A stretch of 64,000 bases of DNA, taken from assembly GCF_017355525.1 (NCBI RefSeq), contig NZ_CP067395.1, forward strand, positions 5,883,019 through 5,947,018, read 5' to 3'. The DNA is from Lysobacter enzymogenes. GTDB taxonomy: Bacteria > Pseudomonadota > Gammaproteobacteria > Xanthomonadales > Xanthomonadaceae. Shown here piece by piece: positions 11,724-20,288 of this stretch (its first letter is position 1; each line of letters opens with the position of its first letter). The notes beneath the pieces were generated by a model that searched no databases, had not been told where the DNA came from, and saw only the letters and a program-made list of their open reading frames with translations. The position numbers were made by a program, and so were the translations under genes.

Positions 11724-14252
11724 ATGCCCAACGCAAAGAATCGCTTGACCCTCGCCATCGCGCTCGGCCTGACCGGATTGACGGCGCTCGCCGCCGCTGC
11801 CGCGGTCGGCGGCTTGAACAACAACGCGAGCAGCCAAAGCACCGCAGTCGGCGGCGCGCCGGCACCGCAACGCGCCGCCGCCGACACCCGCGGCGAACGC
11901 TATCTGGTGCTGTACCAAGAAGCGCCGCTGAGCACCTACAACGGCGAAGTGGCCGGCTTGGCCGCGCCGCAACGCCTGGCCGGCGCGCAGAACGCCAACA
12001 GCGACGCCGCGCGCGCGGCCGGCGGCGGCAGCGCGCGCGTCGACGTACGCAGCGCGCAGGCCAGCAAGTACCTCGGCTATCTCGATAAAGCCCAGCGCAC
12101 GCACGAAAGCGGCATCGCCGCCGCGCTCGGCCGCGGCCTCAAGGTCGAGCGGCGCATGCGCCACGCGGTCAACGGCGTGGTCACCCAGATGAGCGCCGCC
12201 GAAGCCGCGCGCGTGGCCAAGCTGCCCGGCGTGGCGCTGGTCGAGGCGTACCACGAGTATCCGGTCGCCACCGACGTCGGCCCCGCGCTGATCGGCGCGC
12301 CGGAACTGTGGAACGCCAAGCCGGGCAAGTGGCGCGGCGAGGGCGTCGTCGTCGGCATCCTCGACACCGGCATCAACTTCGGCAGCCCGGCGTTCGCCGC
12401 GATCGACGACACCGGCTATCGCCACCGCAATCCCAACGGCGCCGGCAACTACCTCGGCACCTGCGCGCCCGGCGGCGTCGACGAAGGCCGCTGCAACGAC
12501 AAGCTGATCGGCGGCTGGGACTTCGTCTGCGGCGAGCCGGCCAACACCTGCGGCGTCGCCGGCATCCGCGAAGAGCCCGGCTTCGGCGACACCAACGGCC
12601 ACGGCAGCCACACCGCCTCGACCACCGCCGGCAACGCCTGGACCGCGAACTTCAAGGGCCGCAACATCCGCATCTCCGGCGTCGCCCCGCACGCCAACAT
12701 CGTCGCCTACGACATCTGCTACACCAACACCGTCACCGGCCAGGGCCTGTGTCCGAACGTGTCGGCGGTGGCGGCGATCGACCAGGCCATCGCCGACGGC
12801 GTCGACGTCATCAACTACTCCATCGGCGGCGGCCTCAACCCGTGGGGCGAAGCGGTGTCGCTGGCGTTCCTCAACGCGTCCGACGCGGGCATCTTCATCG
12901 CCACCTCGGCCGGCAACAGCGGCCCCGGCGCGAACACCACCGGCCATCGCCAGCCGTGGACCTCGACCACCGCCGCGACCACCCACGGCCGCGGCAATTT
13001 CGCCTCGCTGTTGCAGATCACCGGGCCGGGTTCGGTGCCGGCGGACCTGCAGGCGATCCAACTGACCGAAGGCAGCGGCGGGGTGGCGTTGTCGGCGTCG
13101 ATCCCGAACAGCACGCCGGTGCGGATCAGCGCCGGCATCGACGCCGCCGACGACGGCTGCGCCGGTTTCGCCCCGGGCGCGTTCGCCGGCGCGATCGCGG
13201 TGGTGCGCCGCGGCACCTGCAACTTCTCGATCAAGGTCAACAACGCCGCGGCGGCCGGCGCGGTCGCGGTGGTGATCGCCAACAACCAGCCGGCCGCGAC
13301 GACCCCGAGCGTGCCGGGCACGACGGTGCCGGCGTTCCTGGCCGGCCAGGACGACAGCAACGCGCTGCGCGATTTCGCCGCCGGCAACGGCAACGTCTCC
13401 ACCGGCGGCATCGGCTATCCGCCGACGCCGATTCCGAACACGCCCGACGTGCTGGCCGCTTTCAGCTCGCGCGGCCCGGCGGTCGGCCTGAACCTGATCA
13501 AGCCCGACGTGGCCGCGCCCGGCGTCAGCATCCTCGCGGTGCTCGCCGGCACCACCGTCAGCGGCAGCGAGAATCTGGTCGGCCTGCTCAGCGGCACCTC
13601 GATGGCCTCGCCGCATCAGGCCGGTTCGGCGGCGCTGCTGCGCCAGGCGCGTCCGGACTGGACCGCGGCGGAGATCAAGTCGGCGCTGATGATGACCGCC
13701 AAGCAGGAAGTGTTCCGCGAGGACGGGGTGACCCAGGCCGATCCGTTCGACACCGGCTCCGGCCGCATCCAGGTCGATCAGGCGGTCAACGCGGGGCTGG
13801 TGCTCAACGAGACCACCGCGCGCTACCGCGCGGCCGATCCGGCCGCCGGCGGCGATCCGGCCACGCTGAACCTGGCCAGCATGGAGCAGAGCGCCTGCAC
13901 CAACGCCTGCACCTTCAAGCGCAGCTTCCGCCACGCCCAGCGTCCGGCCGAGCTGTGGCTGGCGCAGGTGCAGGGCGTGGACGGCATCGCGTTCCCGCCG
14001 GTGTTCGCCTCGGTGCGCGGCAGCAACACGCCGGTCAACGTGCTCGTGCTCAGCCGCAAGTACGCGGCCGACGGCAGCTGGCACTTCGGCCAGTTGCAGC
14101 TCAAGCCGTTGCTGAGCCGCAAGTCGCCGACCCTGCACCTGCCGATCGCGGTGTCGGTGCCGGCGCCCGCGCCGGCGCCGGACGCGCCCAAGCCGACCGC
14201 CGTGGTGACCGGCAGCGCGATGCCGGTCGGCGACGGCGAGAGCGCGCGCTGA
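11724..14252 (+). CDS. Secreted subtilisin-like (S8) serine protease, shorter paralogue
   Basis: 842 residues. The ATG at 11724 is preceded by a strong GGAGGA and starts a good signal peptide (basic PNAKNR, then ALGLTGLTALAAAAAVGG). An upstream ATG at 11682 would bury that signal. It has the same architecture as the protease at 5501: I9-like propeptide, catalytic D214 (GILDTGINFG), H293 (NGHGSHTAST), PA insertion and S626 (SGTSMASPH). One fibronectin-like domain follows, ending in a proline/alanine-rich tail (PAPAPAPDAPKP) instead of the extra Ig-like modules. The catalytic domains are nearly co-linear, so the pair arose by duplication, with the adhesin between them. Confidence 0.93.
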   Translation: MPNAKNRLTLAIALGLTGLTALAAAAAVGGLNNNASSQSTAVGGAPAPQRAAADTRGERYLVLYQEAPLSTYNGEVAGLAAPQRLAGAQNANSDAARAAGGGSARVDVRSAQASKYLGYLDKAQRTHESGIAAALGRGLKVERRMRHAVNGVVTQMSAAEAARVAKLPGVALVEAYHEYPVATDVGPALIGAPELWNAKPGKWRGEGVVVGILDTGINFGSPAFAAIDDTGYRHRNPNGAGNYLGTCAPGGVDEGRCNDKLIGGWDFVCGEPANTCGVAGIREEPGFGDTNGHGSHTASTTAGNAWTANFKGRNIRISGVAPHANIVAYDICYTNTVTGQGLCPNVSAVAAIDQAIADGVDVINYSIGGGLNPWGEAVSLAFLNASDAGIFIATSAGNSGPGANTTGHRQPWTSTTAATTHGRGNFASLLQITGPGSVPADLQAIQLTEGSGGVALSASIPNSTPVRISAGIDAADDGCAGFAPGAFAGAIAVVRRGTCNFSIKVNNAAAAGAVAVVIANNQPAATTPSVPGTTVPAFLAGQDDSNALRDFAAGNGNVSTGGIGYPPTPIPNTPDVLAAFSSRGPAVGLNLIKPDVAAPGVSILAVLAGTTVSGSENLVGLLSGTSMASPHQAGSAALLRQARPDWTAAEIKSALMMTAKQEVFREDGVTQADPFDTGSGRIQVDQAVNAGLVLNETTARYRAADPAAGGDPATLNLASMEQSACTNACTFKRSFRHAQRPAELWLAQVQGVDGIAFPPVFASVRGSNTPVNVLVLSRKYAADGSWHFGQLQLKPLLSRKSPTLHLPIAVSVPAPAPAPDAPKPTAVVTGSAMPVGDGESAR

Positions 14253-14310
14253 GTCGCGCCGCGGCCGGTCCGTGCGCGGGCCGGCTGCGGCGACGTGTAT
14301 CGAGCGACAA

Positions 14311-14343
14311 CCGAAGCCCCCGGAAACGGGGGCTTCGGCTTTT
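14311..14343 (+). terminator. Rho-independent terminator of the second protease gene
   Basis: CCGAAGCCCCCG / CGGGGGCTTCGG stem with a short AAA loop followed by CTTTT, about 60 bases after the stop. It also separates the protease from the convergent VOC gene. Confidence 0.85.
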
Positions 14344-14380
14344 AGCGGGAACCGGCGGCGCTCGGCATCGCCGGGATCGA

Positions 14381-14818
14381 TCAGCCCAGTTCTTGCGCGA
14401 GTCCGATCAGGATGCCTTCGGGGCCGCGGATATAGCAAAGGCGGTACGACCGCTCGTACTGCACGACTTCGCCGACCAGTTGCGCGCCGCGCGCCGTCAG
14501 CCGTCGCAGGGTTTCGTCGAGGTCGTCGACGGCGAACATGACGCGCAGGTAGCCCAGCGCATTGACCGGCGCATTGCGGTGGTCGGCGATCACCTGCGGC
14601 GCGAGGAAGCGCGACAGCTCGATCCGGCTGTGGCCGTCGGGCGTGCGCATCATCGCGATCTCCACGCGCTGGTCGCCCAGGCCGGTGATGCGCCCGGCCC
14701 ATTCGCCCTCGACCAGGCCGCGGCCTTCGAGTTCGAGGCCGAGTTCGGCGAAGAAGTCGACCGCCGCCGAAAGGTCTTCGACGACGATGCCTACGTTGTC
14801 CATCCGCTTGAGCGTCAT
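14381..14818 (-). CDS. VOC (glyoxalase/dioxygenase-fold) family protein
   Basis: 145 residues. The start at 14818 (MTLKRMDNVGIVVEDL) has AGGAG eight bases upstream; the open frame extends further upstream but only in arginine-rich sequence. It has two beta-alpha-beta-beta-beta modules with the VOC signature (NVGIVVEDLSAAVDFFAELGL, then FAVDDLDETLRRL) and a terminal YIRGPEGILIGLAQEL that normally supplies a metal-ligand Glu. It may act in lactoylglutathione-like isomerisation or fosfomycin/bleomycin-type resistance, but substrate cannot be told from sequence. It stands alone. Confidence 0.8.
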   Translation of the reverse strand: MTLKRMDNVGIVVEDLSAAVDFFAELGLELEGRGLVEGEWAGRITGLGDQRVEIAMMRTPDGHSRIELSRFLAPQVIADHRNAPVNALGYLRVMFAVDDLDETLRRLTARGAQLVGEVVQYERSYRLCYIRGPEGILIGLAQELG

Positions 14819-14975
14819 GCGCAGTCTCCTGGATCGGGCGGTCAGTCTAACCGCGGGCGTCGCGGATGCTGCGACGCCAGGATCGGCGCGGCGGCGATGC
14901 GTCCGCCGTCGGGGCGGGGACGGGCGCGTACGCACGGTTGCGCCGGCCGCGCCGCGCCGACGCCGGCGCGCCGGC

Positions 14976-15374
14976 TCACCACTCGCGCCAGGGCTCGGTC
15001 GGGTCGTCCTCGCCGCGCAGCGCGCCGATCTCGGCCAGCGCGCCGCGGATCAGTTCGCACAGGCCTTCGCGCTGGTCGGTCTCGATCAGGTTGTAGCGGC
15101 AGCGCGCGTTGAGCGCGTTGAGCGCGCGCACCGCCTGTTCCACCGCCGCGCGCGCGCTGCGGTCCAGCGCCGCGGGCGAGGGCACCCGCTCGCCGTCGCC
15201 GGCGACGTTGCGCAGGCTGGCCAGGAAGCGTTCGAGGATGCGCTCGCATTCGTCGATCTCGGCCGCGCCGTAGCCGGCGTCGGCGCCGTCCTGGGCGACG
15301 TCCTCCATGAAGCTGCGCATGCCGTCGAGAATCTCGTGCTTGAGCTCGACGTAATCGTTGGTCTCCACCTGCAC
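14976..15374 (-). CDS. Conserved-looking hypothetical, helical acidic cytoplasmic protein
   Basis: 132 residues from a GTG with AGGGAGG nine bases upstream. It is mostly alpha-helical and acidic, with no signal, membrane segment or metal motif; it ends DDPTEPWREW. I do not recognise the family. It is divergent from the diguanylate cyclase at 15636 and may share its promoter region. Confidence 0.6.
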   Translation of the reverse strand: MQVETNDYVELKHEILDGMRSFMEDVAQDGADAGYGAAEIDECERILERFLASLRNVAGDGERVPSPAALDRSARAAVEQAVRALNALNARCRYNLIETDQREGLCELIRGALAEIGALRGEDDPTEPWREW

Positions 15375-15545
15375 CCGTTGCCTCCCTCGCCGTTGCGGCC
15401 CGCGCGATCGATCCTATCGGCGCGACATTGCAGGCGAAGGAAAGCCCACCGTGCCGCGGTCGCGGCCGCGGTGTGACCGCCGTCGCCGCGGCGTCGCCGC
15501 GCGCCGCCCGTCGCGCGGCCGCGCCACCCCCGCGCCGGCGCTTGC

Positions 15546-15551
15546 TAGACT
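15546..15551 (+). promoter_or_regulatory. Probable -10 box of the GGDEF gene
   Basis: TAGACT in the context GCTAGACTGCCGGCG lies about 85 bases before the chosen start. The same GCTAGNCTG pattern precedes the membrane protein gene at 34827 (TAGCCT at 34748). No matching -35 is obvious. Confidence 0.4.
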
Positions 15552-15635
15552 GCCGGCGCCGGCCGCGCATCGCGGCGCGGCCGTTTGGAAGCCGACCGTC
15601 ACCTCCACCGCGACCGTCACCGTCCCGACACCGCC

Positions 15636-16727
15636 GTGCAAAAACCCGCCACGCCCGCCAACGAAGCCCAGCGCCTGCAGGCGCTGCGCAGCTACGACAT
15701 CCTCGACACCCCGCCGGAACGCGACTTCGACGACCTGGTCGCGATCGCCGCGGCGGTGTGCGACGTGCCGATCGCCTTGGTCAGCCTGATCGACGAGCAG
15801 CGCCAATGGTTCAAGGCGCGGCTGGGCCTGGGCGCCGCGCAGACGCCGCGCGAACTGGCGTTCTGCGCGCACGCGATCCTGAGCCCGGACCGCCCGCTGA
15901 TCGTCCCCGACGCGCGCGACGACGCGCGCTTCGCCGACAACCCGCTGGTGCTCGACGATCCCAATATCCGCTTCTACGCCGGCGCGCCGCTGGTGACGCC
16001 GGGCGGCGAAGCGCTGGGTACCCTGTGCGTGATCGACACCCGCCCGCGCGAGTTGCCCGAGCGCCAGCAGCAGGCGCTGACCGCATTGTCGCGGCAGGCC
16101 TCGCGGGCGATGGAGCTGCGCCGGGTCAGCCGCGCGCTGGCGCGGCAGTTGCAGGAAAGCGATTGGTACGAGCGCCGCCTGCTCGACTACCAGGGCGAGC
16201 TCGAAGCCAGCCACGCCGCGTTGCAGGCCAGCAACGCCGACCTCACCGCGCTGACCCGCACCGACGCGCTGACCGGGCTGCCGAACCGGCGCGCGTTCGC
16301 GTTGGCGATGGAGCAGGCGGTGGCGCGCAGTGGGCAGGCCGCGCCGTTGCAGGTGGCGATGCTCGACATCGATCATTTCAAGACCATCAACGACGTGCAC
16401 GGCCACGCCGAGGGCGACCGCGTGCTGCAGACCGTGGCCGACACGCTGCGGCTGTACTCGGCCGGGCCCAACAGCGTGGCGCGCTACGGCGGCGAGGAAT
16501 TCCTGATGCTGTTCGAAGCGCCGCTGCACCAGGCGCTGGTGCAGTGCGAGTTCGTGCGCGAAGCGATCGCCAACCTGCCGCTGGGCCTGCCGCTGACGGT
16601 CAGCATCGGCCTGGCCGGCTACCGCGCCGGCGAGGACAGCGCGGCGACGTTCGCGCGCGCCGATGCGGCCTTGTATGCGGCCAAGCGCGGCGGGCGCAAC
16701 CGGGTGGTGTTGGCCGAGCCGGAGTGA
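15636..16727 (+). CDS. GAF-GGDEF diguanylate cyclase
   Basis: 363 residues from a GTG; a TTG at 15585 is an alternative, and no clear ribosome binding site separates them. An N-terminal GAF sensor domain (about 25-165; LIDEQRQWFKARLGL and FCAHAILSPDRPLIV are typical) is joined by a short coiled coil (165-205) to a GGDEF domain (206-363). The active-site GGEEF is intact at 285-289 (RYGGEEFLMLF), with RTDALTGLPNRRAF and DIDHFKTINDVHGHAEGD upstream. It should make cyclic di-GMP from GTP in the cytoplasm. The RxxD inhibitory site expected just upstream of GGEEF is absent (AGPN there), so product inhibition may be weak. Confidence 0.88.
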   Translation: MQKPATPANEAQRLQALRSYDILDTPPERDFDDLVAIAAAVCDVPIALVSLIDEQRQWFKARLGLGAAQTPRELAFCAHAILSPDRPLIVPDARDDARFADNPLVLDDPNIRFYAGAPLVTPGGEALGTLCVIDTRPRELPERQQQALTALSRQASRAMELRRVSRALARQLQESDWYERRLLDYQGELEASHAALQASNADLTALTRTDALTGLPNRRAFALAMEQAVARSGQAAPLQVAMLDIDHFKTINDVHGHAEGDRVLQTVADTLRLYSAGPNSVARYGGEEFLMLFEAPLHQALVQCEFVREAIANLPLGLPLTVSIGLAGYRAGEDSAATFARADAALYAAKRGGRNRVVLAEPE

Positions 16728-16755
16728 GCGCTGCGCGGCGGGCGGACTTGCGCAG

Positions 16756-16841
16756 TTGTGGGAGGGCCTTCAGGCCCGAGGCTGCGCGCCCGGATCGCCG
16801 CGACCTGAGCGAACAGCCTCGGGCCTGAAGGCCCCCCACAA
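16756..16841. repeat. Inverted intergenic repeat (GGGCCTTCAGGCCCGAGGCT type)
   Basis: Two inverted arms, 16756-16783 and 16815-16841, share GGCCTTCAGGCCCGAGGCT with one or two mismatches. Each arm also contains a small internal palindrome. It lies between convergent genes and may serve as a bidirectional transcription end. Confidence 0.7.
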
Positions 16842-16890
16842 CGTCGGTTGAAGCTTCGCCGCACCGTTGGCGAAGCCCGCACCGCAAGCT

Positions 16891-17511
16891 TCAGCGATAG
16901 ATCCGCTCGCGTTCGGCCTGCAAGCGCTGGCGCAGGTATTCGTCGCGGGTCAGTCCATCGGGAAACTGCCGCATCTTCATGGTGTCGGCGACGATCTGCG
17001 CTTCGCTGCGCTTGTACGCCTGGAACTTCGGATCGTGCGCCTGCTGCTCGGCCCAGGCCTGCTCGCGCTGCTGCGCCTGGGCTTTGTAGCGCTGGGCCAG
17101 GCGCTGCACCATCAGCGCCTGTTGCGCCTCGTCGGGCACGGTGGCCTGGATCAGGCCGACCCGCAGCAGCATGGTTTCGCCGGCCGACAATTCGTCGGCC
17201 TGCTCGTAACGTTCGACCTGCGCCTGCAAGGCCTGCGCGCGGCGTTCGCGCTCGGCCGGGCCGAGGGTCTTGGCCTCGCGGAAGAACCGCTTGGCTTCGT
17301 CCTGGAATTCGCGCCGCTGCTGGAACTGCCGCCCCTGCGGCGTGGCCAGCATCGCGTGCAGGGTGGCGCCGCCGCCGGCATCGCCGCCGGCCTGCGCCAG
17401 CGGCGCGGCCTTGGCGCCGCCTGCGGCGCCCGGTCGCCAGCCCAGGCTGACCGCCGCGGCGAAAGCCGCGACGGTCAGGGCCAGGCCGAGCATGACGGTG
17501 TTGCGCTTCAT
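16891..17511 (-). CDS. Membrane-anchored helical protein, possible dedicated foldase (Lif-like) of the adjacent hydrolase
   Basis: 206 residues from ATG 17511, with GGAG about nine bases upstream. An N-terminal signal-anchor (MLGLALTVAAFAAAVSLGW) is followed by a Gly/Ala linker (about 30-50) and a long charged, almost wholly helical region (REFQDEAKRFFREAK through YLRQRLQAERERIYR). This is the layout of lipase-specific foldases: inner-membrane anchor, variable linker, extended helices. It is shorter than the usual Lif (about 340) and I cannot find the RxxFDY signature. It begins 13 bases after the hydrolase stop, so the two are almost certainly cotranscribed. The foldase role is inference from architecture and context. 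Confidence 0.6.
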   Translation of the reverse strand: MKRNTVMLGLALTVAAFAAAVSLGWRPGAAGGAKAAPLAQAGGDAGGGATLHAMLATPQGRQFQQRREFQDEAKRFFREAKTLGPAERERRAQALQAQVERYEQADELSAGETMLLRVGLIQATVPDEAQQALMVQRLAQRYKAQAQQREQAWAEQQAHDPKFQAYKRSEAQIVADTMKMRQFPDGLTRDEYLRQRLQAERERIYR

Positions 17512-17524
17512 GCCGGCGCTCCGG

Positions 17525-18928
17525 TCACAGCAGCTGGTCGACCAGCCAGTACAAGAAGTTGAACGGTTTGGCCTTGTCGGCCGCATCGCTGCTCTCGCTG
17601 GCGTCGAGCACCTTGCCGTTGCCGTCCAGCACCGAGTCGATGAAGTTCTTCAACTGCAGGTTCTGCGCCTGCACGTCGCCGTTCTTGAAATCGACGATGG
17701 TGGTGCAGTGGCTCTCGTTGAGCGCGCGGTACTGCGGGAAATAGCCGCCGAAGTTGTCCAGCGTGTTGAGCCGCGCCGACAGGCGCTGGGTGTCGGTGCC
17801 CCATTTGGCGTGGATCAGCGCTTCCTTCGCGGCCTGGTTCGGCGCCTGCTGGATGTCGTCGTGGAAACGCTCGTAGGAGTACGAGGAGTAGTTGAGGTCC
17901 TGCCAGAAATGGGTGTGGCCGAGGCGGTCGCCGCCGTACTTGGCCGACAGCGCCGGATAGATCGAGCCCAGTTCGTTGAGATCCATTTGCGGCAGGCCGG
18001 CGGCGAGGAACTGCAGCGGGCCGTTCGGCGCGTCCAGGCCCCACACGTCGCGGATCTTGGTCATCAGCGGCTGCGAGGGGTACTCGGCCGGGTTGCCGTT
18101 CTTCGGGGTCGGGAAGATCGGGCCGGAGTCGTCGATCAGGAAGCCGTTGGTCGGCGCGATGTTGCTGCGGAAAGTGTCGTAGGAAATCAGGCTGCCGGCG
18201 CCGCCGGCGCTGCAACCGGTGTTGAGCATCTGCCCCGGCCGCGGCAGGTTGTCCTTGAGCCAGGAAATCACCGCGCGGCTGTTGCGCAGGCCGTTGTGGT
18301 GCCACACCAGCGGCGGCTTCTGCCCGCTGGGATCGTCGTACACCGCGACCTTGTCGCCGCTGTAGATGTCGCCGGTGCAGTAGGGCACGTAGACCATGTT
18401 CCAGCCCTGGGTCTTGACCGCGTCGAACGGGCTGACCCGGGTCACGAATGGGCTGACCAGGCTGGCGCCCGGGTTGAGCAGCTTCATGTAGTCGTCGGGC
18501 ACGCCGTTGGGATTGCGCGCGCCGCGCACGCCGGTGGCGCCGGTGCAGCTGGCGTAATCCCAGCACGCGCCGCCGCCTTCCATGTAGATGATGGTGTTGG
18601 TGGTGTTGGGCACGCGGTTGACGAAGATCTTGTACGGCGAACCGTTGCCGCAGATCGCGCCGGTTTCGGCCGGCAGCTGCACCGTCTGCCATTGGTAGTA
18701 CGCGCCCGGGTCGAAGCCGTCGGCGCGCGCGGCGTCGCGGCTCAGCAGCGGGTAGTGGCCGGTGCGTTGTTGCGGCTGCACCTTGTTGTCCGCCTTGGGC
18801 GGGGAAAACAGGTTGCGCAGCGTCTGGAAAAATCCGTAATCGCCCTGTTCGGCCTGCGAGGGCAGGCTGGATAACGCGACGGCGCCGCCCACCAGGGCGA
18901 CGGCGACGTAACGGCTCAATGCGGCCAT
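17525..18928 (-). CDS. Secreted Notum/pectin-acetylesterase-like serine hydrolase
   Basis: 467 residues with a clear Sec signal peptide (VAVALVGGAVALSSLPSQA/EQ). The fold signature of the pectin acetylesterase/Notum family is visible: an oxyanion region YMEGGGACWDYASC and the nucleophile elbow NTGCSAGGAGSL. Cysteines fit extracellular disulfides. It presumably cleaves an ester in a polysaccharide, lipid or polyester outside the cell; polyhydroxyalkanoate depolymerase is another possible assignment. The downstream helical membrane protein at 16891 is its operon partner. About 410 bases upstream of it carry only a repeat element and its promoter. Confidence 0.8.
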   Translation of the reverse strand: MAALSRYVAVALVGGAVALSSLPSQAEQGDYGFFQTLRNLFSPPKADNKVQPQQRTGHYPLLSRDAARADGFDPGAYYQWQTVQLPAETGAICGNGSPYKIFVNRVPNTTNTIIYMEGGGACWDYASCTGATGVRGARNPNGVPDDYMKLLNPGASLVSPFVTRVSPFDAVKTQGWNMVYVPYCTGDIYSGDKVAVYDDPSGQKPPLVWHHNGLRNSRAVISWLKDNLPRPGQMLNTGCSAGGAGSLISYDTFRSNIAPTNGFLIDDSGPIFPTPKNGNPAEYPSQPLMTKIRDVWGLDAPNGPLQFLAAGLPQMDLNELGSIYPALSAKYGGDRLGHTHFWQDLNYSSYSYERFHDDIQQAPNQAAKEALIHAKWGTDTQRLSARLNTLDNFGGYFPQYRALNESHCTTIVDFKNGDVQAQNLQLKNFIDSVLDGNGKVLDASESSDAADKAKPFNFLYWLVDQLL

Positions 18929-19250
18929 GAGTCCTCTCCTGTGATCGTCATGAAGGCAGAGCGAAACGCGCTTCCGGCGCGTGCTAGGGCGTGCGCGCGG
19001 CCGGTTCCTCTCCGTACTGCAGCGTCTGGATAACGGCGCGGAGCGGGCGGGGTCAATCGGCGGCGCGGGAGTTTGCCCGCGCGCGGGAAGATTGGCCGCG
19101 AATGGGGCCGCGGCTGGCCGTTATTGCCCCGCTGGCGGGGGTGCGGGAGCGCGTTGTGCGGCGCGGGTTCGTGCGCTGCACCATGTGACCGCTATCGATG
19201 AATTCGGCGGTGGAGGCTGCGTTGCGGTGCGGAGGTTTCGTCGCAGGTGC

Positions 19251-19322
19251 GTTGCCGCGGCTCGCGCCGCAGGGGCTCCGGCGGACACGTATCCCGACTG
19301 TAGGAGCGGCGCGAGCCGCGAC
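19251..19322. repeat. Dyad repeat of the TGTAGGAGCGGC family (variant)
   Basis: Left arm GTTGCCGCGGCTCGCGCCGC (19251-19270), right arm TAGGAGCGGCGCGAGCCGCG and onward (19301-19322). Related elements occur at 35361-35451 and 49992-50125. The rest of 18929-19355 holds no gene that I can support. Confidence 0.65.
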
Positions 19323-19355
19323 CGCGCCAATCCAACTACGACGAAGCGAACGCCG

Positions 19356-20288
19356 CTACTCGCCCGGCACCGCTCCCGCCGTCGCCGCCGACGACGCGCG
19401 CTGGCGCGCCAGCAACGCCTCGCGCCGGGCGATATACGCGTTCGACCCGAGAATGATCGCCGCGCCGATCACCGTGTAGCGGTCCAGGCCTTCGCCGAAC
19501 CACAGCCAGCCGGCGATCGACACCAGCGGCAATTGCACGAAGCTGATCGGCGTCAGCGCCGAGACTTCGCCGAGCTTGAGCGCATGCGTCCACAGCACCT
19601 GCCCGCCGGTGCCGAACACGCCGGCGGCGACGATCCAGACCCAGGCCGTGCCCTGCGGCCACTGCCACACGAACAGGGCCGGGATCAGCGACATCGGCAC
19701 CCAGAACGAATAGGTGTACAGGACGATGGTGTTGGCCGAATCGACCTTCGACAGCTGCTTGATCTGGATCGCGATGACCCCGCCGAGCACCGCCGCGGCC
19801 AGCGCGGCGAGGCTGTCGACGGAGAACTCGGTCGAGCCCGGCCGCACGATCACCAGCACGCCGACGAAGCCGGCGGCGACCGCGGCCCAGCGCCGCGCGC
19901 GCACCTGTTCGTGCAGGAACAGCGCCGCGGCGATGGTGACGAAGATCGGCGTCGAATAGGTCAGCGAGATCGCCTGCGCCAACGGCAGATGGCCGATCGC
20001 CCAGAACCCGCACAGCATCGAGACGATGCCGATCGCGCAGCGCACGAAGTACTTGGGCAGCTGGCGCGTGCGCAGTTCGGCGCGGCGCGCGCTGAGCAGC
20101 AGCGGCAGCACCGCCAGCAGGCCGAACAGGTTGCGGAAGAACGCGACTTCGAAGGTGTGCAGCGACTGCGAGGCCAGGCGGATGGCGATCGCCATGACCC
20201 CGAAGCTCAGCGTGCTCGCCAGCATCAGGCCGGCGGCGCGCATCGGTTGCGTCGGTGGGGGCGTCGCGGCGGGCGCGGCCGCGCTCAC
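19356..20288 (-). CDS. EamA/DMT-family transporter
   Basis: 310 residues from a GTG that overlaps the murB stop (GTGA), so translation is probably coupled. An ATG 15 codons in (MRAAGLMLAS) is an alternative start. There are ten predicted membrane helices in two EamA halves, each with the typical ending; the first is SLTYSTPIFVTIAAALFLHEQ and the second LPLVSIAGWLWFGEGLDRYTVIGAAIIL. It is an inner-membrane carrier of the drug/metabolite transporter superfamily. Substrate cannot be inferred. The association with murB is probably only an operon of convenience. Confidence 0.85.
   Translation of the reverse strand: MSAAAPAATPPPTQPMRAAGLMLASTLSFGVMAIAIRLASQSLHTFEVAFFRNLFGLLAVLPLLLSARRAELRTRQLPKYFVRCAIGIVSMLCGFWAIGHLPLAQAISLTYSTPIFVTIAAALFLHEQVRARRWAAVAAGFVGVLVIVRPGSTEFSVDSLAALAAAVLGGVIAIQIKQLSKVDSANTIVLYTYSFWVPMSLIPALFVWQWPQGTAWVWIVAAGVFGTGGQVLWTHALKLGEVSALTPISFVQLPLVSIAGWLWFGEGLDRYTVIGAAIILGSNAYIARREALLARQRASSAATAGAVPGE

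Noticed and set aside
11721..14702. Long minus-strand frame opposite the second protease
   Set aside because: Antisense shadow; it has no ribosome site or recognisable domain and crosses a clear terminator.
16891..17586. Assignment of the helical partner as a true lipase chaperone (lifO)
   Set aside because: Too short and the RxxFDY signature is not seen; only architecture and context agree, so kept as Lif-like.
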